DNA of 44,447 nucleotides from Bacteroidales bacterium. Lineage in GTDB: Bacteria; Bacteroidota; Bacteroidia; Bacteroidales; UBA3663. Numbering within the stretch: the stretch's first letter is position 1; each line of letters opens with the position of its first letter. Where the stretch lies: NCBI GenBank assembly GCA_024694125.1, contig JAILKE010000007.1:1-44447 (forward strand), in the 5' to 3' direction. The notes beneath the pieces were generated by a model, which did no database searches, was not told where the DNA came from, and saw only the letters and a program-made list of their open reading frames with translations. Of the stretch, positions 31,946 to 41,865 are shown one piece after another. A program made the position numbers and the translations under genes.

Positions 31946-32071
31946 TGTGTAATGAAAATAAGTTTGTTAAACAATAGTATAACTTGGTGTTGATTCTCTA
32001 TTTTATTCAATTTCCGTACACCAATGCCGTGGAGACACCCACGTGTGATGATAAATCGGGCAACGGGCACA

Positions 32072-35000
32072 TCACGAGTTTTTCTTCTTCCGCTGCATGG
32101 CGCGCCACTGCATGGGGGCGTAGCCATACTGCGCCTTGAACGCCGAGGTGAAGTTGTTGGGACGCAGGAAACCCACAGCCGTGGCAATCTCGTTGATGCT
32201 GTACGAATCCTCGCGCAGCAGCAGGCGAGCCGCCTCCTTGAGACGGATATTGCGGACGAAGTCGTGCGGCCCCTGGTTCGTGAGGGCGCGCAGTTTGCGG
32301 TACAGGTGTACGCGGCTCAGGCCGACGTCCGCCCCAAGGTCCTCAATGCGGTACTTGGGATTGCTCAGGTTCTTGTTGACCGACTGCATGATGCGCTCCA
32401 GCAGACGTTCGTCGGCCGAATCGAGATGCACATCCTGCAGTCGTTCCGTCTGGTCCTGACGTCCCTCGTAGTTATTGCGCAGTGCCTTGCGGTTCTGCAG
32501 CAGGTTGAACACAGTGCTGCGCAGCACTTCGATGTAGAACGGCTTGGTCACATAGGCATCCGCCCCGCTCTCCAGGCCCATGATGTTCGACTCCTGGTCA
32601 GCCTTGGCGGTGAGCAGTATGACTGGGATGTCGTTCAGGTCGATGTTCTGCTTGATGCGTTGGCACAATGTCAGACCGTCCACCTGCGGCATCATCAGGT
32701 CCGTGATGACCAGGTCGGGCCTGTGGGCAAAGATGGAGCGCAGTGCCTCGTCGCCATTGGCACACTCCTCGATGCGGAAGTCGTCCTGCAGTTCGCGGCG
32801 CAGGTAACTGCGTATCTCCACGTCATCGTCCACGAGGAGCAACCTGTACTTGGTCCGCGGTGCTGCACCCAGCGTCGTGGCATGGCGCACAGCTGCCTCC
32901 GGAACAGCTGCCTGTTGGACACCAGGCGCATGGACCAGCTCTGGTGCCGCGGTGTCGAGCGGTGGTTCCATCTCGCTGCCCTGCAGGTGGCTGTGGCCCA
33001 ATGGCAAGCGCACCACGAAGGTCGTACCCTGCCCCTCGGCATTGTCCTGCACCTCGATGGTGCCGTGGTGCAGGGTGACGAGCGAGCGGGTCAGATGCAG
33101 GCCGATGCCGTTGCCGTCGGCTGACTGGTGGGCATTGCTGGCACGATAGAATCGCTCGAAGATGTGCTGTTTGTCCGCAGCCGAGATACCAATACCGGTG
33201 TCACTCACCTCCAGGCGGACGTGACCTGCCTCATCGTCGGAGCGGCGCGGCTCCTGAACCAAGCGGAGGGTCACCCGTCCTCCGTCGGGTGTATATTTGA
33301 AGGCATTGCTCAACAGGTTCATCACTATCTTGCCGAAGTAGCCTGGATCGACCCACATATTGAGCTCCTCTACCCCATCGTGCTCGAAGACGAAGTCGAT
33401 GTGCTTGCTCTGCGCCATCGGGCCGAAGAAGTCGGCCTGCTCGCCCAGCAGTTGCACCACGTCACACTGGCTGAAGTGCAGCCGCATCTGGTTGTTGTCT
33501 ATCTTGCGGATATCGAGCAACTGGTTGACCAACTGCAACAGCAGGCTGGCATTGCGCTTCATGGTCTGGTACGACTCCTGGCGCGACTGGTTGTCGTCGG
33601 TATCTATCAGCTTCTGCAGCGGGCTCATGATGAGGGTCATGGGTGTGCGGATCTCGTGCGTGATGTTGGTGAAGAACCGCAGCTTGGCCTCGTCTATCTC
33701 GTGCGCATGTTTCTCGATCAACATCTCGCGGCGCACCCGGTAGTGATGCCGCAGCTGGACGAACAGCCCCACCACCAGCAGCACTGCCACCACTATATAG
33801 CATACACATGCTGTGGTCGATTCCCACCAGTAGGGGCGTATGTGCACCGTGATATGCTCGACAGCCGACTCATTGCCGTGCTGGGACACCTTATATAATA
33901 TATGATACTCGCCCGGTTCGAGCGCACCGAACGTTATCAACCTGCTGCCCTGTGGCAACTGGGTCCACGGACCGTCATTGACCGAATAGAGGTAACGCAT
34001 GCTGCCAGGGTCGGCGAAAGAGAGCGACGACAGTTCGACCGAGAAGGCATTGTCCCCATGCGACAGGGAGAACTCCTTCACCTCGTGCACAGGACCATCG
34101 ATGATAGGTTCGCCATCCGACAGCGTCGCCGCCGTGATGGGGCGATTGTGGAGATAGAACCCCGTGACACGCACTCCCAGGTTGGCATCGGCCGGATGTA
34201 CCTGCGACGGATAGAAGCCATTCAGGCCACGCACTCCGCCGAACCACATCCGTCCTGTGGGGTCGCAGCAACTGACGTTCTTCGAGAACTCGTTGCCCTG
34301 CAGACCATCATCGTCCGTATAGTTGGTCATAGTACCGTCGGCTGGATTATAGTGGCTCAATCCTCGGTTGGTACCTATCCACAACGTGCTGGCCGAGTCG
34401 CTCTGCAACGAGTAGGCCACATTGCCAGCCAGCCCTTCACGCTGATGCAGCACCTGCTCGATGCCGCTCTCCAGGCTGAACCGTACCACTCCGGAGGGTC
34501 CTGCTGCCCACAACCTCTGCGACTGGTCCTCGCACAGAGCAAAGATGATGTCGCGGTCGAAGATGCGTCGGGGACGGATGTGCACAGCATGCAGGTCCAG
34601 TGCGAAGATGCCATCGTACGTACCGACCAGCAACTGCTGCCCCGAGGTGATGAGCAGGGTAGTCTGCCACAGGTTGATGTCCGGGCCTGACAAGAAGGAG
34701 AGTGTATCGACCAGTGCCTGACGCCGCAGGTCGTAGCAGAACAGGCCATTGCCCATCGTGGCGACCCACAGCCGGTGGCGGTCATCTTCCACAAAGGCAT
34801 AGACTCGCATGGCGGGCGACCCCTCGACCGTGAACATGTGGCTGCAATCGACATACCGTCTGTCCGTGGGGGTGAAATAGCCACACCCCTCTCCGTGTGT
34901 ACCGACCCACATTCGGCCGGCCGAGTCCTCGTACAGAGCCTGTACTATCGAGGGAGCACTGCCACCCTCGGTTCGGCCTGCGAAGTGCGACAGTCGGCGC

Positions 35001-36130
35001 TGAGCTGCATCCAGCAGGTAGGTTCCGTCACCATCCGTACCCACCCACAGGCGCCCCTGGTCATCGGCCGTCACTGCACTCACGCAATTGCTGCCTATCA
35101 CATCTGCCGCCCGGGACAGTGGTCCCACGTACCCGAAGGCAGTCTGGGACATGCGCAGATGCACCACCCCCTTCAGGAAGAGTGCCATCCACAGGTCGCC
35201 GTCTCGGTCTCGCATTATCTGGTGCACCTTGAGCAACCCCGATGCGACATCGGGCAGGTCGATCTCGTAGTCTGTGACCCTGCCGGTCCGGACATCGACC
35301 ATCTTGACACCGCTGCCGTCCGTACCCACCAGCAGATGGTGGTCGTCCAGACAGGACACGCACTTGATTACCGAGCGGGACAGCGGCTCGCTGTTGACCC
35401 GCAGCCATCGGTCCGTCCGCTCGTCGTAACGCAGCAGGTCCTGCTCAGTGGTCGTCACATAGACATTGCATCGCTCGTCGGACAGGACATCGACCACGCC
35501 ATGACCTGCCACCTGACTGCTGTCCACCTGTCCACCCGTATTGACCCTGTAGAAGTCGCCCAGGCTGTTGCGGCACCACATCGTGCCGTTGCGGTCCTCG
35601 ACCAACTTACTGAACATTCCCTTCAGACCGCTCCATGCCAAGTCATACAGCACCGGCTGACCCTCCTGCACGCGCACTTCGCACAGCACGTTGCCGGACA
35701 CGAACAGGTGGTCATCGGCAGTCTCGGTCAGGTAACTGGGCGTCGAGCCCAACTGCCTGCCATCGGCATAACATGCCACTGCGGTGAAGTCGTCTGTATC
35801 GGCCCTGTACAACTGCAGTCCGATGTAACTACCCACGAACAGGTGTCCCTGCCGGTCCTCGTACACATACTTGACGTAATCGTGCGCCAACGAGTGGGGA
35901 TCGTGTTCGTCGTGGTAGTAGGTGGTCACCTTGGCTCCGTCGAAACGGTTCAGACCATTCTCGGTCGATATCCATATCATGCCGTCACTGTCTTGATATA
36001 CATTATTGATCAGGATGCTGGACAGCACATTGTCGGAGAATATGAAATTGGCAGGGCGCGCCATCACTGTACCAGCAGTGATGAACAGGGAGCAGAGGGC
36101 AAGCAGTATCTTATGAATCATGGTTTGCAA
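32072..36130 (-). CDS. Hybrid two-component sensor histidine kinase / AraC-type response regulator (HTCS)
   Basis: This 1352-residue protein contains a whole signal pathway in one chain and should switch on the neighbouring SusCD and hydrolase genes when it binds an oligosaccharide. After a signal peptide (about 1-25) come two seven-bladed propellers of Reg_prop repeats (about 30-670; e.g. DSDGMIWISTENGLNRFDG, DDQGRLWVGTDGDGTYLLD) and a Y_Y_Y domain (about 690-765). One membrane span follows (772-793). HisKA has the phospho-acceptor H825 in THEIRTP, and HATPase_c lies at about 925-1040 (VMNLLSNAFKYTPDGG, SDTGIGIS). The receiver domain has D1144 in VITDLMMP, and the AraC HTH occupies about 1243-1345 (GLSRVHLYRKL, VGFLRPNNFTSAFKAQYG). 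All key residues are intact. The ligand is inferred, from the neighbouring enzymes, to be a pectin fragment. Confidence 0.95.
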   Translation of the reverse strand: MQTMIHKILLALCSLFITAGTVMARPANFIFSDNVLSSILINNVYQDSDGMIWISTENGLNRFDGAKVTTYYHDEHDPHSLAHDYVKYVYEDRQGHLFVGSYIGLQLYRADTDDFTAVACYADGRQLGSTPSYLTETADDHLFVSGNVLCEVRVQEGQPVLYDLAWSGLKGMFSKLVEDRNGTMWCRNSLGDFYRVNTGGQVDSSQVAGHGVVDVLSDERCNVYVTTTEQDLLRYDERTDRWLRVNSEPLSRSVIKCVSCLDDHHLLVGTDGSGVKMVDVRTGRVTDYEIDLPDVASGLLKVHQIMRDRDGDLWMALFLKGVVHLRMSQTAFGYVGPLSRAADVIGSNCVSAVTADDQGRLWVGTDGDGTYLLDAAQRRLSHFAGRTEGGSAPSIVQALYEDSAGRMWVGTHGEGCGYFTPTDRRYVDCSHMFTVEGSPAMRVYAFVEDDRHRLWVATMGNGLFCYDLRRQALVDTLSFLSGPDINLWQTTLLITSGQQLLVGTYDGIFALDLHAVHIRPRRIFDRDIIFALCEDQSQRLWAAGPSGVVRFSLESGIEQVLHQREGLAGNVAYSLQSDSASTLWIGTNRGLSHYNPADGTMTNYTDDDGLQGNEFSKNVSCCDPTGRMWFGGVRGLNGFYPSQVHPADANLGVRVTGFYLHNRPITAATLSDGEPIIDGPVHEVKEFSLSHGDNAFSVELSSLSFADPGSMRYLYSVNDGPWTQLPQGSRLITFGALEPGEYHILYKVSQHGNESAVEHITVHIRPYWWESTTACVCYIVVAVLLVVGLFVQLRHHYRVRREMLIEKHAHEIDEAKLRFFTNITHEIRTPMTLIMSPLQKLIDTDDNQSRQESYQTMKRNASLLLQLVNQLLDIRKIDNNQMRLHFSQCDVVQLLGEQADFFGPMAQSKHIDFVFEHDGVEELNMWVDPGYFGKIVMNLLSNAFKYTPDGGRVTLRLVQEPRRSDDEAGHVRLEVSDTGIGISAADKQHIFERFYRASNAHQSADGNGIGLHLTRSLVTLHHGTIEVQDNAEGQGTTFVVRLPLGHSHLQGSEMEPPLDTAAPELVHAPGVQQAAVPEAAVRHATTLGAAPRTKYRLLLVDDDVEIRSYLRRELQDDFRIEECANGDEALRSIFAHRPDLVITDLMMPQVDGLTLCQRIKQNIDLNDIPVILLTAKADQESNIMGLESGADAYVTKPFYIEVLRSTVFNLLQNRKALRNNYEGRQDQTERLQDVHLDSADERLLERIMQSVNKNLSNPKYRIEDLGADVGLSRVHLYRKLRALTNQGPHDFVRNIRLKEAARLLLREDSYSINEIATAVGFLRPNNFTSAFKAQYGYAPMQWRAMQRKKKNS

Positions 36131-36223
36131 CTATGTACGATAAGGTAAACGATGTTACATGTACGACCGCCATGGCACATGACAGAGCCAGCACGGAGGG
36201 CTGTTATCAGCTTTATACGGGCA

Positions 36224-36254
36224 CAAAGTTACAATTTTATTTAAAATAATGCAA
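36224..36254 (-). promoter_or_regulatory. Promoter of the sensor/regulator gene
   Basis: TTGC (36254-36251) and TAACTTTG (36231-36224) on the minus strand with a 19-base spacer. The predicted leader is about 85 bases. Confidence 0.55.
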
Positions 36255-36375
36255 TACTGATGGTACTAAAAATAGTCAAAATGACCGATTTGGAAACGTC
36301 AACATAGATATATGTAACATTTGAAGAGTTAATTTCAAGAGGAAACATTTCAAGAGTTTTTTGTTATATTTTTTT

Positions 36376-36406
36376 TTTGAAAATCTTGGCAAAGTCGATA
36401 CATTTG
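36376..36406 (+). promoter_or_regulatory. Promoter of the susC-susD operon
   Basis: TTTG (36376-36379), 19 bases, then TACATTTG (36399-36406). The predicted leader of about 150 bases contains no other gene. The sensor/regulator would be expected to bind upstream of 36376, in the 145-bp stretch between the two promoters. Confidence 0.75.
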
Positions 36407-36561
36407 CAGCGGTCTTTTAGATAACATTCAGCTCAATAATCGCAAGTTTCACCCTCGGTACATTCATCTTTTATTTTAATATGTATGCCGCTTGAGGCAG
36501 GCTGGCAGTCATTGAGCAACGTATTGACATTTGTGAGCTATATCATACCGATCTGCTACAA

Positions 36562-39500
36562 ATGAAAACACTTAAAAACAACCTACAATACACCTTTTTT
36601 ATTAAAAACTTAAAAAACCTTAGTATGAAAATTACCAAATCGACATTGAAAACCGTAGGTCTTCTTTGTACAATGGGACTTCTGCCGGCCGGTGCTATGG
36701 CCCAGAGCTTCAACGCGACTGGTACTGTGACCGATGCTAACGGCGAACCTATCCCAGGAGCCAGCATCCGAGTCAAGGGGACCACTCAAGGTATTATGAC
36801 TGACGTGGACGGCAACTTCGCCATCAAGTGCGAGAAGGGCCAGACACTGATTGTATCGTTTGTCGGCTACGAGAACCAGGTCGTAGAGGCAAACAGCCAC
36901 CTCAACATCGAGATGCAGGAGGACCGCAAGATGCTGGATGACGTCGTCGTCATCGGTTACGGTACTCAGCGTCGCGAAGCCGTCACTGGTTCTGTAGCCA
37001 ATGTGAGCGCAGACAAGTTGATGGAGAATCCCTCTTCCAATGTAACACAGGCTCTGCAGAACCGCATCGCAGGTGTGGACATGCAGCAGACCAACTCGCA
37101 ACCTGGTGCCGAGATGCGCATCCGCATTCGTGGTCAGCGTTCACTCACTGCCAGCAATGACCCACTCATCGTCCTGGACGGTATCCCATTCATGGGCACC
37201 CTGTCCGAGATCAATCCATCGGACATCAAGGCTATGGACATCCTGAAGGATGCCTCATCGACCGCCATCTACGGTTCGCGTGGTGCCAATGGCGTCATCA
37301 TGATCACCACCAACAAGGGTATGCAGGGCGCACCTGCCAAGGTTACCTACAACGGATATGTAGGGTTCAAGACCCTCTTTGCCCGCTTCCCGATGATGGA
37401 GGGCGACAAGTATGCCAAGATGCGTGACTATGCCGGCAAGTTCAGCGACGGTGTGGATGAGGAGCGCGGCCGCAATACCGACTGGCAGGATATGCTCTAC
37501 CAGACCGGCATATCGCACAGCCACGACGTCACGGTCAATGGCGGTACCAACACTGGCAGCTACAGCTTCGGTGCTGGATATCTGCACGATGAGGGCGTCA
37601 TCCCCACCCAGATGTTCAACCGTCTCTCCCTGCGTGCCAACATCGACCAGAAGGTAGGCAAGTATGCCCGCTTCGGCATATCATCGACCAACTCTATCAA
37701 CTACACTGAAGGCTCTCAGCTCGGTGTATATTCAGCATTGCAGATGACTCCATTGGTCAATCCATACAATACCGATGGCAGCCTGAAACGCGTGGTTCAC
37801 ATGCCATCGGACGATGCCTATGTAGTGACCAAGGATGTCATCGAGGATAACGAGGACAACTGGATGAGTCACAAGAAGACCATCGGTACCTACAACAACC
37901 TCTTTGCCGAGATAACCAATCCCTGGATAGAGGGTCTCTCTTACCGCATGAACCTGGGACTAAACTACCGTGGTTCCAAGAACGGCAACTACACGGGTAC
38001 CGGTGTGAACAATGTGAACGCCAACGAGAAGAACTCCGCAAGCCAGACGCGCGAAGACTACCAGAACTGGGCCATCGAGCACCTGCTTACCTACGACTTC
38101 ACGATTGCGGACAAGCACAACTTCAACATCGTTGCCATGTATTCGGCCGAACAGACCAAATACTCCAAGATCAACATGAGCGGACGTGATATTGCCAACG
38201 GCGAGAACTTCCAGTACTTCAACATCGGCGCTGCACGCTCCGACCTCAAGGTTGACCCAAACAATCAGAACTACTGGCAGGCTGGACTGGAGTCGTTCAT
38301 GGGTCGTATCATGTACGACTATGATGGCAAGTATATGGCTTCGGTAGCTCTCCGTAAGGATGGTTCTTCACGCCTCGCATCGGGCCACAAGTGGCACACC
38401 TACCCCGCTGTTTCTGCAGGTTGGAACATCTCGAAGGAATCATTCATGGAAGATCTGGACATGATAGACAACCTGAAGCTCCGCGTAGGTTACGGCGAGA
38501 CCTCTAACCAGGCCATCAACCCCTACTCTACCCACGGTCAACTCGGCACTGTCAATTACAACTTCGGTTCGACCTATGCCACAGGTTACTCGCCATACAA
38601 ACTCGGCAACACTGATCTGGGTTGGGAATATAGCCAGAACTGGAACTACGGTATCGACTTCACGCTGTTCAACGGCCGCTTGAACGGTACCATCGAGTAC
38701 TATACACAGAAGACCAAGGACATCCTGCTCGACGTCACATTGCCTGGTTCAGGCGGTGTGAGCTCCTTCACAGGCAATGTCGGCGAGACCGAGAACAAGG
38801 GCTTCGAGTTCACCGTCAACGGTACCATCATCGACAACATGAATGGTTGGACATGGGAGGCAGGCCTCAACCTGGCTGCCAACCACAATAAGTTGACCAA
38901 GCTGTCAGGTGCCGACACGCGCGATGCCAATGGCAACAAGATTCCAGAGAAAGACGAGGCCAACCACTGGTTCGTCGGTCATCCTATCGACGTCATCTTC
39001 GACTACGAGTATGATGGCCTATGGAACGAAGGAGACAAGGACTATGAGTATCTCCAGACACTCGTCCCAGGTGGTAACGAAGGTATGATCAAGGTCAAGT
39101 ACGACATCGAGCGTGATGCCAACGGCAAGCCTACGCGCGCCATTGGCCCTGAGGACCGCCGCATCATCGACCTGGAACCAGCCTTGATTGGTGGCTTCAA
39201 TACCCGCGTAGCATGGAAGAACATTGACCTGAACATTATCGGAGCCTTCCAGTTCGGTGGCAAGATTGTATCTACTCTCTACTCGAGCACCGGCTACCTG
39301 AATATGCTCTCCGGCCGTCGTGGCAACGTAGATGTGGACTATTGGACCGAGAACAACAAGGGTGCCAAGTATCCTAAACCAGGCGGCATTCAGGATGGAG
39401 ACAATCCGAAATACGGTTCTACTCTGGGCGTCTTCGATGGCGGTTACTGCAAGATCCGCAACATCACCTTGGGTTACAACTTCGACCGTAAGTTACTCAA

Positions 39501-39723
39501 GAACATCGGCATCACCTCACTGCGCGTATATGGTACCATACAGAATCCATTTGTCATCTCATCCGACTACTACGATGAGAGCGGTATGGATCCGGAACCA
39601 AACTCTATGTCTAAGGATAGTCAGTTCCATGCCACAACTATGGGTGGTCACTCGATTCCAGTCGTCGGAACCAATGCACCTGCTACACGTAACTACTTGA
39701 TTGGTCTCAACGTAACATTCTAA
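36562..39723 (+). CDS. susC: SusC/RagA-family TonB-linked outer-membrane transporter
   Basis: The 1053-residue protein should import oligosaccharides through the outer membrane with its SusD partner. It has an N-terminal CarboxypepD_reg_2 domain (about 48-125, ATGTVTDANGEPIPGASIRV), then a TonB box region (DDVVVIGYGTQRREAVTGSV), a plug with the family signature GSRGANGVIMITT (from G238), and a barrel ending in NYLIGLNVTF. The signal peptide core (MKITKSTLKTVGLLCTMG, ending GAMAQ) starts at the in-frame ATG at 36625, so the first 21 residues (MKTLKNNLQYTFFIKNLKNL) may not be translated; both starts lie downstream of the promoter. susD follows after 15 bases. The substrate class is inferred from the pectin-type enzymes nearby. 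Confidence 0.96.
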   Translation: MKTLKNNLQYTFFIKNLKNLSMKITKSTLKTVGLLCTMGLLPAGAMAQSFNATGTVTDANGEPIPGASIRVKGTTQGIMTDVDGNFAIKCEKGQTLIVSFVGYENQVVEANSHLNIEMQEDRKMLDDVVVIGYGTQRREAVTGSVANVSADKLMENPSSNVTQALQNRIAGVDMQQTNSQPGAEMRIRIRGQRSLTASNDPLIVLDGIPFMGTLSEINPSDIKAMDILKDASSTAIYGSRGANGVIMITTNKGMQGAPAKVTYNGYVGFKTLFARFPMMEGDKYAKMRDYAGKFSDGVDEERGRNTDWQDMLYQTGISHSHDVTVNGGTNTGSYSFGAGYLHDEGVIPTQMFNRLSLRANIDQKVGKYARFGISSTNSINYTEGSQLGVYSALQMTPLVNPYNTDGSLKRVVHMPSDDAYVVTKDVIEDNEDNWMSHKKTIGTYNNLFAEITNPWIEGLSYRMNLGLNYRGSKNGNYTGTGVNNVNANEKNSASQTREDYQNWAIEHLLTYDFTIADKHNFNIVAMYSAEQTKYSKINMSGRDIANGENFQYFNIGAARSDLKVDPNNQNYWQAGLESFMGRIMYDYDGKYMASVALRKDGSSRLASGHKWHTYPAVSAGWNISKESFMEDLDMIDNLKLRVGYGETSNQAINPYSTHGQLGTVNYNFGSTYATGYSPYKLGNTDLGWEYSQNWNYGIDFTLFNGRLNGTIEYYTQKTKDILLDVTLPGSGGVSSFTGNVGETENKGFEFTVNGTIIDNMNGWTWEAGLNLAANHNKLTKLSGADTRDANGNKIPEKDEANHWFVGHPIDVIFDYEYDGLWNEGDKDYEYLQTLVPGGNEGMIKVKYDIERDANGKPTRAIGPEDRRIIDLEPALIGGFNTRVAWKNIDLNIIGAFQFGGKIVSTLYSSTGYLNMLSGRRGNVDVDYWTENNKGAKYPKPGGIQDGDNPKYGSTLGVFDGGYCKIRNITLGYNFDRKLLKNIGITSLRVYGTIQNPFVISSDYYDESGMDPEPNSMSKDSQFHATTMGGHSIPVVGTNAPATRNYLIGLNVTF

Positions 39724-39738
39724 ACACAAGATAATACA

Positions 39739-41664
39739 ATGAAAAAGATAAATATTTTTGGTCTCTGCGGATTAGCGCTCTTAGGCTCGATGGCCGTATC
39801 TTCGTGCAGCGATGTGCTCGACGAAGGGGAATCCCGCACTTCCTATGGTCCATCTTACTTTCAGACTGAAGAGGGTGTCACAGGTGGTCTGACCGCCCTG
39901 TACGCTCAACTGCGCAACATCTATGGCCAGGCATACTACTATACAGCATGCGAAGTCGGCACCGACGAGTTCACCTATGGTCACTCAGGCGATAACAACC
40001 AGAAGGACATCGATATGACAGGTGTTGGTGACCTCAATGCCACCTCTTGCCGCGCTGACGTAATCTGGGGACAGGGCTTCAACAGCATCAACACGGCCAA
40101 CATGGTCATTGAGAACGCCAGTGCCGTCGGTATTTCGGAAGACCTGATTGCCGAGGCCTACTTCTTCCGTGCCTTCCATTATTTCAACCTCGTTCAGACC
40201 TTCGGCGGTGTACCACTCGACCTGGGTGGCGGCGAACTGCACTCGAACGACAGTCCTAAACGCACCTCTACCCGCAACACTGTCGATGAGGTCTATACCA
40301 AGGCTATCTTCCCCGACCTGGAGAAGGCAGTAGCAGACCTGAACGAGACTCCACGCGTGACTGGCGGTGTCACCAAGAACGTTGCCCGCCTCTATCTGGC
40401 CAAGGCCTACCTGACCTACGCATGGTGGTTGGAGAACCCCAACAACATCGCTACCTACCCTGAAACCAGCAACCGTGATAAGAGCCAGGCTCCTTCTTAC
40501 TTCCAGAAGGCCTACGATACTGCATTGGCAGCCATCAACAACCCTGGTCCATACAAGTTGCAGGACACCTACCGTGAGGTCAACTGGTATGAGTTCGACC
40601 GCAATGCAGAGTGGCTGCTCTGGGCTGACCACACTCAGGAGAGCGAGCAGTACAACGGAGCCGGCCTCGGTTGGGGCAATGGCCAAGCACCTGAGAACTT
40701 CGTCGGTTGGTTCACTCAGTGGAACTACTGCGGCGACATGAAGGCCACCGGCTCAAGCGGTGAAGAATTCAATCCTGTGATGCGCGAGCCTGACCAATTG
40801 CTGGGCCGTCCTTGGACCCGTATGGCTCCTATTCCTAACGCACTCAAGAAGTTCACCGACCAGGACAAGGACTCTCGCTTCGATGGTACCTTCACCCTTC
40901 AGTACCGTGTCAACATGGCCAAGGGTGGCAAGGCTGATACCTACGTACTGGGTGCCAACAAGGCCCATATCGCCAATGGCGAGACCTTCCTGCAGTTCTT
41001 CGGCGACGACAAGACTGGCGTTACCTACGCCGAGGAGAACGGCAAGATCAATGCCGGTACCCTCACTGGCTACGATTGCTTTGTCATCAACCTGAGCGAC
41101 ATCAGCCGTCGTACCTACCCTGCCGTATGGAAGCACATCGGTGTACGTACTGACCGCAACATGGAGACCGAACTGGGCAGCCCTAATGCTGGTTCTACCC
41201 GTCCATTCGTCATTGCCAAGTTCTCGGAGTTCTACCTCATCGCAGCCGAGGCTGCTGTCAAGGGTGCTACCGGCGCCAAGAGCGCACGCGACCTGGTCAA
41301 TGTACTCCGCGCCCGTGCCGGCAAGTGGACATACAATGTCAATGGCAAGCAGGCTGTATCGGCCGACTACAGTGCCGACCTGACTGCCGCCACTCCAGCC
41401 ACCATCGACATCGACTATATCCTGGACGAACGTCTGCGTGAATTCTTCGGCGAGGGCTACCGTTGGCAGGATCTGGTCCGCACCCAGAAATGGGCAGAGC
41501 GAGCCAAGACCTACACCATCGGTGATGGATTTACCCGCACAGCCGTCACTCATACCCGCACCATCGAGCCTCACTTCTATCTGCGTCCTATTCCTAACTC
41601 ACAGTTGGATGCCATGCAGATGACAGACGAAGAGAAAAAGGCTTACCAGAATCCTGGTTACTAA
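39739..41664 (+). CDS. susD: SusD/RagB-family outer-membrane glycan-binding lipoprotein
   Basis: This 641-residue lipoprotein caps the SusC barrel and binds the glycan. The lipobox is MAVSSC with C23 as the acylated cysteine. The body is the SusD tetratricopeptide-like helical scaffold: EAYFFRAFHYFNLVQTFGGV at about 140-160 with the nearly invariant RAFHYFNLVQTFGG-P pattern, KNVARLYLAKAYLTYAW at about 213, and the C-terminal IDYILDERLREFFGEGYRWQDLVR near 560-585. The ending (HFYLRPIPNSQLDAM and NPGY) is the classic SusD finish. It is somewhat longer than many homologues (500-600). It forms an operon with susC and ends in a strong terminator. Confidence 0.96.
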   Translation: MKKINIFGLCGLALLGSMAVSSCSDVLDEGESRTSYGPSYFQTEEGVTGGLTALYAQLRNIYGQAYYYTACEVGTDEFTYGHSGDNNQKDIDMTGVGDLNATSCRADVIWGQGFNSINTANMVIENASAVGISEDLIAEAYFFRAFHYFNLVQTFGGVPLDLGGGELHSNDSPKRTSTRNTVDEVYTKAIFPDLEKAVADLNETPRVTGGVTKNVARLYLAKAYLTYAWWLENPNNIATYPETSNRDKSQAPSYFQKAYDTALAAINNPGPYKLQDTYREVNWYEFDRNAEWLLWADHTQESEQYNGAGLGWGNGQAPENFVGWFTQWNYCGDMKATGSSGEEFNPVMREPDQLLGRPWTRMAPIPNALKKFTDQDKDSRFDGTFTLQYRVNMAKGGKADTYVLGANKAHIANGETFLQFFGDDKTGVTYAEENGKINAGTLTGYDCFVINLSDISRRTYPAVWKHIGVRTDRNMETELGSPNAGSTRPFVIAKFSEFYLIAAEAAVKGATGAKSARDLVNVLRARAGKWTYNVNGKQAVSADYSADLTAATPATIDIDYILDERLREFFGEGYRWQDLVRTQKWAERAKTYTIGDGFTRTAVTHTRTIEPHFYLRPIPNSQLDAMQMTDEEKKAYQNPGY

Positions 41665-41685
41665 ACAAATTCATTCACTTTTCTC

Positions 41686-41721
41686 GGTCTGCCTGGGCGA
41701 TTGCCCGGGCAGACCTTTTTT
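41686..41721 (+). terminator. Terminator of susC-susD
   Basis: GGTCTGCC and GGCAGACC, then a T-G pair, then GGGC and GCCC form a 13-bp stem around GATT, followed by six T residues. Confidence 0.95.
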
Positions 41722-41786
41722 ATTCCATTCTGCCGTATGTATTCGGATGTATTGTACGACAATATCCTTTATACTGAATATATTTA

Positions 41787-41831
41787 GGGGACTTCTACAA
41801 ATTGTCTTTTAGAACATTTATAGAAGTCCCC
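41787..41831. terminator. Long-loop hairpin after the beta-propeller gene
   Basis: GGGGACTTCTA (41787-41797) and TAGAAGTCCCC (41821-41831) pair perfectly around 23 bases. It lies 35 bases after the stop of the minus-strand gene. There is no long T-run on either side, so it may be a processing or end-protecting structure instead. Confidence 0.55.
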
Positions 41832-41865
41832 CTTTATTTACTCAACAGAGCGGTAGTAACTACAA